Source of the DNA: an uncultured Planctomycetaceae bacterium
GTDB lineage: Bacteria > Planctomycetota > Planctomycetia > Planctomycetales > Planctomycetaceae
Reading direction: 5' to 3'
Assembly (NCBI GenBank): GCA_903858815.1
Contig: CAIOKE010000289.1
Span: forward strand, 1 to 38,328
Length of the DNA stretch: 38,328 nt
The translations under genes were made by a program, and so were the position numbers. A model generated the notes under the pieces. It made no database searches. It worked only from the letters and a program-made list of their open reading frames with translations, and was not told the DNA's origin. Below are positions 14,709 to 22,367 of the stretch, piece after piece. The first letter of the stretch is position 1. Each line of letters begins with the position of its first letter.

Positions 14709-17315
14709 ATGTACCGATCTCTGTCGGCTGTCAGTCTTGCCTGCCTGCTCTGGCTTCCCGCAGCGACTGCTGCCCCGCAGGCGGCAGAAGCCCCCGAGGA
14801 CCTGTTTGAACGCAGCATCCGTCCGCTGCTGCTCGATCGCTGTATCGAATGTCATGGGCCAGCAAAGCAGGAACATCAGGTCCGGCTGGATCGCCGCACA
14901 GATGTTCTTCACGGGTCCGCATCCGATGTCCCGCTGATCGTCCCCGGAAAACCTCAGGAAAGTCGCCTCTGGCAGGTACTCCAGCACGCCCCCGATGACA
15001 TCCGCATGCCGTCTTCCGGCAAACTTGATCAAGCCCGCCTCGACGCCGTCCAAAGCTGGATCCTGCAGGGGGCTCCATGGCCGGACTCCGCCAACCTTGA
15101 AGCGGATGCCACCGCCCGACTGCAGCGCTGGAAACAACACTGGGCGTTCCAGCCTGTTCAGCGCCCCAACCTCTCGGCGCAACCCGCGCACATTCAACCC
15201 ATCGATTTCCTGATCGACCGGCAACTGCACACCGTCAACCTGCAGCGTTCCTCCCGGGCTGCCCCCGCTGTACTCGCCCGCCGCCTCGCCTATGCCGTCA
15301 CCGGATTACCGCCCGCACTGACAGATATTGAGGCTGCCGCAGCGGCACACACCGCCGGTTCGCTCGATTCGTGGCTGACGGATTACACCGAACGACTGCT
15401 GGCTCAGCCCCAGTACGGCGAACGCTGGGGACGCTACTGGCTGGATGTCGCTCGCTATGCCGACACCAAAGGCTACGTCTTCACAGAGAATCGGGAATAC
15501 ACCGAGGCCTGGCGGTACCGGGAATGGGTCATTCGCTCGCTGAACAGCGATCAGCCCTTCGATCAGTTCATCCACCAGCAGCTGGCCGCTGACCGGCTTC
15601 CCGGAGCTGACGATCCCGCACAGCTGGCCGCAATGGGCTTTCTCACGCTCGGACGACGATTCCTGAACAACCCCCACGACATTATCGATGATCGCATCGA
15701 TCTGATCACCCGCGGCCTGATGGGACTGACGGTCTCCTGTGCCCGCTGCCATGATCACAAGTTCGACCCCATCAGCCAGGCAGATTACTACAGCCTTTAC
15801 GGCGTCTTTGCCTCGTCGGAAGAACCGGGCGGTGAGCCATCCCCCCTGCGTCTGATCGATCGCCCTCAGCCCGTTGAACCTGTCATCTTCCTCCGCGGCA
15901 GCCCCGGCAATCGCGGCCCCGCCGTCCCCCGGCGATTCCTCTCAGCACTCGCCGCCCCGGATACACCCGCATGGCAGAACGGCAGTGGCCGACTGGAACT
16001 GGCAAAAGCCATCACCGATGCCTCCAATCCACTCACTGCCCGCGTCACAGTCAATCGGATCTGGATGCACCTCTTCGGTCGCGGACTTGTCGAATCACCA
16101 GGCGACTTCGGCGTCCGCACGGAAAAACCTCAGCACGCTGAACTGCTTGACTGGCTGGCTTCCGAATTCATCGCCAGTGGCTGGTCCCGCAAAGCACTGC
16201 TGCGAACAATTCTGCAGTCCGAAACATGGCGTCAAAGTTCAGATCGACGACCGGACGCTGAAATTGCTGATCCCGAAAACCGCCTGCTGTCCCGCATGAA
16301 TCGACTGCGACTTGACTTCGAAGCCCAGCGCGATTCCGTCCTCGCCGCCTCACAACAACTGGACGCCACAGTCGGTGGTCCTTCAGCTGACCTCGCCACT
16401 GACCCCAATATTACACGACGGGCCGTCTACGCCCGCATCGATCGACAGAACCTGCCCGGTCTCTTTCGCACCTTCGACCTTGCCAGCCCCGATGCTCATG
16501 CACCACGCAGATACCAGACCACCATTCCCCAGCAGGCCCTGTTCTACCTGAATAATGCGTTTGTACTGAATCAGTCGTCCGAAATCGCCCGCCTGTCGGC
16601 AACAGCCGGTGAAGACCGCATTCCGGCAATCTTCCGCAGTGTCCTGCGCCGCAACCCCGCCCCCGCAGAACTTGACGCCTGCCGCAGCTTCCTGCACTCG
16701 GTCGACAGCCTGCAGCAGACAGCAGGGCAGGGCGGCTGGCACCTCGGCTACGGCAGCCTGCCCGAAGACAGCCATACACTCACCAACTTCCAGCCCCTCA
16801 CCGTCATCCGCGAAGGACGACTGCAGGGTGGCGATCAACTGCCCGATCCCCAACTTGGCTGGGTCTTTTTGAATCGCACCGGAGGTCACCCGGGCAATGA
16901 CCTGCAGCACTGCGCCGTACGTCGCTGGACCGCCAGTGCCGACTGCCGCATTCTCTTTCACGGCGTGCTCACACACACCTCCGACCAGGGAGACGGGGTG
17001 CGCCTAAGAGTCATTGGACCAGACGGTCGCAGCCTCGCTCAGACAGTCGCCACCAATGGCACCCAGACGGTCGCCGCCGGTGGTATTCCTCTCCAGCAGG
17101 GACAATCCGTCGACTTCGTCGTCGATTGTCGCTCAGCCTCCGCACACGACTCCTACCGCTCCAGGTTCGTCATCACTCAGGCCGTCACCGGCCAACCTGC
17201 ACGCATCTGGAATTCCGAACAGGACTTCCGCGAAGCACCTGCCGCGCACCAGGATCCGTGGGCTCAACTGGCCCAGACACTGCTGCTCACCAACGAATTC
17301 CTGTTCATCGACTGA
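14709..17315 (+). CDS. PSCyt1/DUF1549/DUF1553 (PSD1) domain protein
   Basis: An 868-residue exported protein of the planctomycete cytochrome-like family. After a signal peptide (MYRSLSAVSLACLLWLPAA) comes a PSCyt1 domain with a haem c motif CIECH (C45, C48, H49) and a candidate axial Met in IRMPSSGKL. The DUF1549 (PSCyt2) domain follows at about 165-375, with a second CxxCH, CARCH (C344-H348), then HKFDPISQADYY. DUF1553 (PSD1) starts near LELAKAITDASNPLTARVTVNRIW. Within the DUF1553 end, roughly residues 685-840, a beta-rich segment (around LQGGDQLPDPQLGWVFLNRTG to SYRSRFVITQ) appears inserted before the usual end DPWAQLAQTLLLTNEFLFID. The DUF1501 gene follows after 13 nt, the standard pairing. 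Such proteins are abundant in planctomycetes and are thought to act in periplasmic redox or polysaccharide breakdown; the exact role is unproven. Confidence 0.92.
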   Translation: MYRSLSAVSLACLLWLPAATAAPQAAEAPEDLFERSIRPLLLDRCIECHGPAKQEHQVRLDRRTDVLHGSASDVPLIVPGKPQESRLWQVLQHAPDDIRMPSSGKLDQARLDAVQSWILQGAPWPDSANLEADATARLQRWKQHWAFQPVQRPNLSAQPAHIQPIDFLIDRQLHTVNLQRSSRAAPAVLARRLAYAVTGLPPALTDIEAAAAAHTAGSLDSWLTDYTERLLAQPQYGERWGRYWLDVARYADTKGYVFTENREYTEAWRYREWVIRSLNSDQPFDQFIHQQLAADRLPGADDPAQLAAMGFLTLGRRFLNNPHDIIDDRIDLITRGLMGLTVSCARCHDHKFDPISQADYYSLYGVFASSEEPGGEPSPLRLIDRPQPVEPVIFLRGSPGNRGPAVPRRFLSALAAPDTPAWQNGSGRLELAKAITDASNPLTARVTVNRIWMHLFGRGLVESPGDFGVRTEKPQHAELLDWLASEFIASGWSRKALLRTILQSETWRQSSDRRPDAEIADPENRLLSRMNRLRLDFEAQRDSVLAASQQLDATVGGPSADLATDPNITRRAVYARIDRQNLPGLFRTFDLASPDAHAPRRYQTTIPQQALFYLNNAFVLNQSSEIARLSATAGEDRIPAIFRSVLRRNPAPAELDACRSFLHSVDSLQQTAGQGGWHLGYGSLPEDSHTLTNFQPLTVIREGRLQGGDQLPDPQLGWVFLNRTGGHPGNDLQHCAVRRWTASADCRILFHGVLTHTSDQGDGVRLRVIGPDGRSLAQTVATNGTQTVAAGGIPLQQGQSVDFVVDCRSASAHDSYRSRFVITQAVTGQPARIWNSEQDFREAPAAHQDPWAQLAQTLLLTNEFLFID

Positions 17316-17328
17316 CTCGAAGGCCACC

Positions 17329-18780
17329 ATGTCCACTTCCACACCCCTCCCATTCGTCAACTCTGACCAGTCCCCCATCGTCGTGGGACGCCGCGGTATG
17401 CTGGCCCGCTGCGGCATGGGGTTCGGCGGACTCGCACTCGCCGATCTGCTGCAGCAGGCCGAAGCCGGCGAACCACTCAATCCCATGGCCCCGCGACAGC
17501 CACAGTTCCCCTCAAAAGTCAAACACGTCATCCATCTGTTCATGAATGGTGGACCCTCACACGTCGATACCTTCGACTACAAACCGGAACTGCAGCGTCG
17601 CGGAGGTGAAAAAATTGCCGCCGGAAACCTCGCCACAGAACGCCCCACCGGAGCTCTCTACCCATCCCCATGGCGGTTCCGACCGTGCGGACAAAGCGGT
17701 CTGATGGTCAGCGACCTGTTCCGCAAAACCTCAGCCCACGTCGATGACCTCTGCATCATCAACTCCATGCGTGCTGATGTCCCCAACCACGAACCCTCAC
17801 TCATGCTGATGAACTGTGGCGATGCCCGACTGGTACGCCCCAGCATGGGCTCCTGGCTCACATGGGGACTCGGTACCGAAAACCAGAACCTGCCGGGATT
17901 CGTTGCCATGTGCCCGGGTGGATACCCTATTCAGGAATCGCAGAACTGGCAGGCCGGATTCCTGCCAGGCATCTTCCAGGGAACCTATGTCGATACTCGC
18001 CACACAGAACTGGAAAAACTGATCGAAAATGTCCGCAACGATCGCATCTCTGCCAGCGAACAGACACAGCAGCTCAGCCTGCTGCGACTACTCAACCGAA
18101 AACACCTCGAACAACGGCCCGGTGACGCTCAGCTGGAATCCCGCATCCAGTCGTTCGAACTGGCTTTTCGCATGCAGACAGATGCAGCAGACGCCTTCGA
18201 TGTCTCACGCGAACCCCGGCACATCCTTGAAATGTACGGTGAAGGGGTCCAGGCTCGCCAGATTCTGATCGCCCGACGACTGGTGGAACGCGGAGTTCGC
18301 TTCGTACAGGTCTGGCATGGTGAAGGCCAGCCATGGGACAACCACGATGACATCGAAGTCAACCACGCCAGACTCGCACGCCAGTGCGATCAGGCCATCG
18401 CGGCACTGCTCACTGACCTCAAACAACGCGGACTGCTGGAAGAAACACTGGTGATCTGGGGCGGTGAATTCGGTCGCACACCCACCGTCGAATTACCCAC
18501 CAAAGGGGCCAACGCCGGAAAAATCAACGGACGAGATCACAATCACTGGGGCTTCACCATGTGGCTTGCTGGTGGCGGAGTCCGCGGCGGCTATGCTCAC
18601 GGAGCAACCGATGAATTCGGCTTCAAAGCCGTCGAAAAACCGGTACACGTCCACGACCTGCACGCCACACTCCTTAAACTCATCGGCTTCGACCACGAAA
18701 AATTCACCTTCCGCTACGCCGGCAGAGATTTCCGACTGACTGACGTACACGGTCAGGTCGTCGACGAACTGATCGCCTGA
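17329..18780 (+). CDS. DUF1501 domain-containing protein (Tat-exported)
   Basis: A 483-residue member of the DUF1501 family, which has an alkaline-phosphatase/sulfatase-like fold and in planctomycetes nearly always follows a DUF1553 gene. The N-terminus has a twin-arginine-like signal (GRRGMLARCGMGFGGLALADLL). Family landmarks are VKHVIHLFMNGGPSHVDTFDYK, MNCGDARLVRPSMGSW, the VWHGEGQPWDNHDD segment, VIWGGEFGRTP and GRDHNHWGFTMWLAGGG. The His/Asp-rich motifs are probable metal ligands. The ATG at 17329 is preceded by GAAGG (17319-17323). The frame is open 105 codons further up, but that region is coding in the previous gene. It is probably translated from the same mRNA as the gene 13 nt upstream. 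Its 3' end is 9 nt from convergent metX. Confidence 0.93.
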   Translation: MSTSTPLPFVNSDQSPIVVGRRGMLARCGMGFGGLALADLLQQAEAGEPLNPMAPRQPQFPSKVKHVIHLFMNGGPSHVDTFDYKPELQRRGGEKIAAGNLATERPTGALYPSPWRFRPCGQSGLMVSDLFRKTSAHVDDLCIINSMRADVPNHEPSLMLMNCGDARLVRPSMGSWLTWGLGTENQNLPGFVAMCPGGYPIQESQNWQAGFLPGIFQGTYVDTRHTELEKLIENVRNDRISASEQTQQLSLLRLLNRKHLEQRPGDAQLESRIQSFELAFRMQTDAADAFDVSREPRHILEMYGEGVQARQILIARRLVERGVRFVQVWHGEGQPWDNHDDIEVNHARLARQCDQAIAALLTDLKQRGLLEETLVIWGGEFGRTPTVELPTKGANAGKINGRDHNHWGFTMWLAGGGVRGGYAHGATDEFGFKAVEKPVHVHDLHATLLKLIGFDHEKFTFRYAGRDFRLTDVHGQVVDELIA

Positions 18781-18789
18781 AACCGCACT

Positions 18790-19962
18790 TCAGCCCGCTG
18801 CAAAGGTCCGATCCAGAAACGGTCCCACCAGCGCCGCCAACGGTGGCAGATCGATCAGGAACGAGTCATGTCCGAACGGACAACGCAGCTCCAGAAAACT
18901 GACGTGCCGCCGAATCTTCAGCAGCGCTGACACCAACTCTCGACTCTGACTGGTCGGAAACAGCCAGTCCGTGTCATAAGACGCCACAAAAAAACGACAG
19001 CGCGATTGATCCAGTGCGTCCGCCAGCGATGAAAACCCTTCCTCCAGGTCGAAATAATCCATCATCCGAGTCAGATACAGGTAGCTGTTGGCATCAAATC
19101 GCTGCACAAACCGCTTACCCTGATAATGCAGATAGCTCTCAATCTGAAACTCCGTCTCCTTCTGCATGCTGTAAGCAAACTTCTCACTGTTCTGCAGCCG
19201 ACGGCCAAATTTCAGCTCGATCGAGTTCTCTGACAGATAGGTAATGTGCGCAACCATCCTCGCCAGCGCCAGACCGTAACGCGGCCCCTCCGAGTCATAA
19301 TAATCGCCGTTGCAGAAGCCCGGATCCGCATAAATCGCCCGACGACCCACCGCGTTGAATGCAATCCCCTGGGCTGTCAGACGAGGTGCAGAAGCCAGCA
19401 CAATCGCAGCACGCAACTGCTCCGGAAATCGAACCGCCCACTCCAGCACCTGCATCCCACCCAGACTGCCTCCCACGACGCCCAGCAACTGAGTAATCCC
19501 CAGATGACGCACCAGCTCCGCATGCACACTCACCACATCGCGAATCGTCAGAAATGGAAAACTCAGACAGTAACGACGACCCGTCCGGGGGTTCACCGAA
19601 CCAGGACCAGTCGTCCCCTGACACCCCCCCAGAACATTCGCACAGATCACAAAATACTTCGATGTATCCAGACCTCGACCACGACCAATAAATCCATCCC
19701 ACCAGCCGGGCTTCCGATCGGCTGCCGTATGCCAGCCCGCCGCGTGAGCATCGCCAGTCAAAGCATGGCAGACAAAAATCGCGTTGCTCCTGTCAGAGTT
19801 CAATTCGCCGTACGTCTCATAGGCAACTGTCACCGGCCCCAGATGCTCGCCACTGGACATCCGCAGCAGACCCGGTGCCTCAAACAACTGCACGTACTTC
19901 GTCGTCGTCTGCCCCGCAGAATCTGCATTGATAAAACTCTGCTCGGACTCACCGTCACCCAT
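18790..19962 (-). CDS. metX: Homoserine O-acetyltransferase
   Basis: A 390-residue MetX-family alpha/beta hydrolase-fold acyltransferase. It acylates homoserine as the first step toward methionine by direct sulfhydrylation or transsulfuration. Family motifs are clear: VAYETYGELN, CHALTGDAH, WWDGFIGRG, NVLGGCQGTTGPGS, the nucleophile elbow GGSLGG with Ser166, Asp332 in SYDTDWLFP and His365 in GHDSFL. The arrangement matches active enzymes. MetX enzymes can use acetyl- or succinyl-CoA and I cannot decide which from the sequence with certainty; acetyl is the family default. It is a single gene, transcribed toward the DUF1501 gene, with a long non-coding region upstream. Confidence 0.93.
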   Translation of the reverse strand: MGDGESEQSFINADSAGQTTTKYVQLFEAPGLLRMSSGEHLGPVTVAYETYGELNSDRSNAIFVCHALTGDAHAAGWHTAADRKPGWWDGFIGRGRGLDTSKYFVICANVLGGCQGTTGPGSVNPRTGRRYCLSFPFLTIRDVVSVHAELVRHLGITQLLGVVGGSLGGMQVLEWAVRFPEQLRAAIVLASAPRLTAQGIAFNAVGRRAIYADPGFCNGDYYDSEGPRYGLALARMVAHITYLSENSIELKFGRRLQNSEKFAYSMQKETEFQIESYLHYQGKRFVQRFDANSYLYLTRMMDYFDLEEGFSSLADALDQSRCRFFVASYDTDWLFPTSQSRELVSALLKIRRHVSFLELRCPFGHDSFLIDLPPLAALVGPFLDRTFAAG

Positions 19963-20111
19963 AAAATCTGCTCACTTCCGCAGCCAGACACTCACCAGCT
20001 CAAGGAACACCCCAACACAACCCCCAAAATTACACCACAGACTTCAACCCAGACCAGAACGTATTGTCAATTCAAGACCCCTCCACTCATCAACCCCCAG
20101 CCTTCCCTTCG

Positions 20112-20174
20112 CCCACTGCCCACTGCCCACTGCCCACTGCCCACTGCCCACTGCCCACTGCCCACTGCCCACTG
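20112..20174 (+). repeat. Nine perfect tandem copies of CCCACTG
   Basis: The 7-bp unit CCCACTG is repeated exactly nine times (63 bp) with no mismatch. It is a circular permutation of ACTGCCC and so of the same ACTGNNN form as the arrays at 91-125 and 343-363. Perfect copies point to recent slippage expansion. Heptanucleotide arrays (STRR) are known from cyanobacterial genomes; whether this is analogous is inference. Confidence 0.95.
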
Positions 20175-20636
20175 ATCCTGCCAGTGACGACTGTAGCAGA
20201 TGCAACACTTACAGCGATCATCGCCCCGCTTGCACGCTCCGACTTCAAAGTTCAACCCGCACGCACCAGCAACTTCTGCCGATTAAAATACAGAAAGTCA
20301 AGCCGACCTGAACGCGATGTTCATCTTCGTGATCCAGACTTCCAACGGATCTTTGTACAAGACAAGACAGCCCAGACCAACTACTGCTCAGGGTCCGATT
20401 GCATCGATGATGCCCAAAAAAGCGATCAATTGGCCTTTTTCAATAAACTTACTGCGAACATTTTCGGCATCGCTGCCCGTAAAATTGGAGAACTCACACA
20501 CTCTGGTAGAAATTTCATCTGAAGCACCGGATTGCTGGCAGGCCACAGCGGAAATCAGGCCTCTGCAGCGAAAACATCACCTTCAATGACATGGCTACGG
20601 CGTAATCCACAACAATTTGCCCGTTTTTTGCTCAGA

Positions 20637-20654
20637 GAATTCAGTCCTGAATTC
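20637..20654. promoter_or_regulatory. Operator-like inverted repeat GAATTCAG-TC-CTGAATTC
   Basis: Two perfect 8-bp arms separated by 2 nt, about 190 bp before the glycosyl-1-phosphate transferase start and about 40 bp before a TTGACA hexamer. The size and symmetry suit a dimeric repressor or activator site. No T-tract follows, so a terminator is unlikely. Confidence 0.45.
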
Positions 20655-20694
20655 GCCCAAAACACAGATTACCTCACCTTCTGAGTTTACGTAT

Positions 20695-20723
20695 TTGACA
20701 TCCGTGATATCCTCAGATAACCA
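20695..20723 (+). promoter_or_regulatory. Weak candidate promoter upstream of the glycosyl-1-phosphate transferase gene
   Basis: A perfect -35 hexamer TTGACA lies at 20695-20700. The -10 position is poor (TAACCA at 17-nt spacing, or GATAAC at 15 nt). It lies about 120 bp before the ATG at 20844. Confidence 0.25.
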
Positions 20724-20843
20724 TCTGAACAATCCCTGGCAGGGTATTTGCTCTCCTGCAATTCGCGGCAGCAATGTCCCCGATAAGTATCCGGTTCTCC
20801 GGATCTGACAAACACTCGGCCAGGGTGCCTGCGAGCCTTCGCT

Positions 20844-22367
20844 ATGAATTTCATGATACTCACTCTGGTAGTGGGTTTTTCGGTGGCTGTCCTTGTTGCG
20901 CCTCTGGTCGCAATGGTCTGCCGACATTTGCAGATTGTGGACCGGCCTGATGGGCACCGCAAACTGCACGCGTCTATCGTGCCACTTACGGGCGGTCCAA
21001 CTTTGCTCGTATCCATCGTCTGCGCCGTCGCAGCGGGTATTGCATGGCAACCGGACGTGCTTGCCGCGACTCGCGGTGACGCCACTTTCCTGCTCTGCCT
21101 CGCTCTCGCCACAACCGTGCTCGTCGCCGTTGGCATGCTGGACGACCGTTTTGGGCTCCGTGGTCGCCAGAAACTGGCCGGGCAGGTACTGGCCGCTCTG
21201 ATCATGGCGCCGTCCGGAATTGAAATAGAAAACGTCACAATCTTCGGTCAGCCAGTCACACTCGGCGTGTTTTCACTCGTTTTCACGGTGTTCTGGATCG
21301 TCGGTGCCATCAATGCACTCAACCTGATCGATGGTGTGGACGGGCTCGCCTCAACCACCGGCGTTGTGCTCAGCCTGTCGGTGGCTGCTGTCACGTTCCT
21401 GCAGCAGGGTCGCAACGACGGACTGCTGATCGCACTGGCTCTTGCTGGCGGATTGCTCGGCTTTCTTGTCTATAACTTCCCCCCGGCTCGGATGTTCCTC
21501 GGAGACTCCGGCAGCATGCTGATCGGGCTGATTCTGGGCACAATTGCCCTGAAATGCTCTGTCAAACAGTACACCGCCGTCGCACTCATCATGCCCACCG
21601 CAATCTGGGCCGTACCGATCTTTGACGTGGCCATGGCCATTGTTCGCCGCAGATTGACCGGTCGCAGCATCTATGCAACAGATCGCGGTCACCTGCATCA
21701 CTGCCTGCAGCGCAAAGGGCACACCGGTGCCAGACTGCTGCTGGTGGTAGGCACGCTCTGCACAATCACGGGTATGGGCGCTGTTGCCAGCGCATTCTTC
21801 GACAATGAAGTCTACGCAGTTGCCTCGGTTGTTACAGCACTCTCACTGCTGATCATCTCTCGGTCGTTCGGGCACACCGAAATGACACTGATGGCCAATC
21901 GTCTGCGGCGAGTAACGATGTCCATGTTTTCACGCCGACGCGACGGGAACACACTGCACCACGAACAGATTCGTCTGCAGGGACATCACGAATGGGCACT
22001 CCTGTGGGACTCGCTGATGCAGGCATCCATCACACATGGACTGCACTTCGCCGAACTGACAGTCAACATCCCCAGCGCTGGCGAGTTCTATCACGCCACG
22101 TATCGAAACGCTCGCGGTGTTGATGCTCACGAACTCTGGAAATGCGAATTTCCACTGGTCGTCGACAACTTCGTCATCGGACACATCCGCGTCGAAGACG
22201 CCGCTCGCGGGCAGTTCACGGAATGGCTTGCTGACCTCGCCCGAAATATGGAACCGGTACAGCAGACGCTGCACACCCTGATGGCGCCGCTCCGCAAAAA
22301 GCCGGCCCAGTCGCCCGTCGTCACCCCTCCCGCTCTGGCGCTCATCCCCGAACGCGCCGTCAGCTGA
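20844..22367 (+). CDS. WecA/TagO-like polyprenyl-phosphate glycosyl-1-phosphate transferase (MraY family)
   Basis: A 507-residue integral membrane protein of the MraY/WecA/TagO family. These enzymes transfer a sugar-1-phosphate (usually GlcNAc-1-P) from a UDP-sugar to undecaprenyl phosphate, starting synthesis of surface polysaccharide. Landmarks are the DD motif in GMLDDRFG (D100, D101), NLIDGVDGLA (160-169), FLGDSGSM (219-224 region) and the RGHLHH loop (281-286) typical of the WecA branch. About ten hydrophobic segments cover residues 1-345. A soluble C-terminal extension of roughly 150 residues (after NRLRRVTMSMFSRRR), rich in His and acidic residues, is not part of the core family. No other polysaccharide gene is adjacent. 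The last base of its stop touches the stop of the convergent kinase gene. Sugar specificity is not readable. Confidence 0.88.
   Translation: MNFMILTLVVGFSVAVLVAPLVAMVCRHLQIVDRPDGHRKLHASIVPLTGGPTLLVSIVCAVAAGIAWQPDVLAATRGDATFLLCLALATTVLVAVGMLDDRFGLRGRQKLAGQVLAALIMAPSGIEIENVTIFGQPVTLGVFSLVFTVFWIVGAINALNLIDGVDGLASTTGVVLSLSVAAVTFLQQGRNDGLLIALALAGGLLGFLVYNFPPARMFLGDSGSMLIGLILGTIALKCSVKQYTAVALIMPTAIWAVPIFDVAMAIVRRRLTGRSIYATDRGHLHHCLQRKGHTGARLLLVVGTLCTITGMGAVASAFFDNEVYAVASVVTALSLLIISRSFGHTEMTLMANRLRRVTMSMFSRRRDGNTLHHEQIRLQGHHEWALLWDSLMQASITHGLHFAELTVNIPSAGEFYHATYRNARGVDAHELWKCEFPLVVDNFVIGHIRVEDAARGQFTEWLADLARNMEPVQQTLHTLMAPLRKKPAQSPVVTPPALALIPERAVS

Larger units (their letters stand above)
19963..20843. 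other. Non-coding divergent region between metX and the glycosyl-1-phosphate transferase gene
   Basis: About 880 bp with no credible gene. It contains the 7-bp tandem array (20112-20174), an operator-like inverted repeat (20637-20654), a TTGACA hexamer (20695-20700) and AT-richer DNA than the neighbouring genes, as expected for a regulatory region. Frames crossing the array are repeats of Pro/Thr/Ala/His/Cys/Leu created by the 7-bp unit, not proteins. Confidence 0.65.

Noticed and set aside
17014-17328. 105-codon upstream extension of the DUF1501 gene
   Set aside because: This region codes in another frame for the end of the DUF1553 protein; the ATG at 17329 has a ribosome site and starts with a proper Tat-like signal.
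20112-20174. CRISPR array
   Set aside because: Units are 7 bp with no spacers and no cas genes are nearby; it is a simple tandem repeat.
19246-20175. Plus-strand open frame of 309 codons ending in a Pro-Thr-Ala-His-Cys-Leu repeat
   Set aside because: Antisense to metX, and its tail is simply the translated 7-bp array.
20400-20450. A-rich/T-rich arms around GCGATCAATTGGCC as an intrinsic terminator
   Set aside because: The arms pair imperfectly and no gene ends just before it on either strand.
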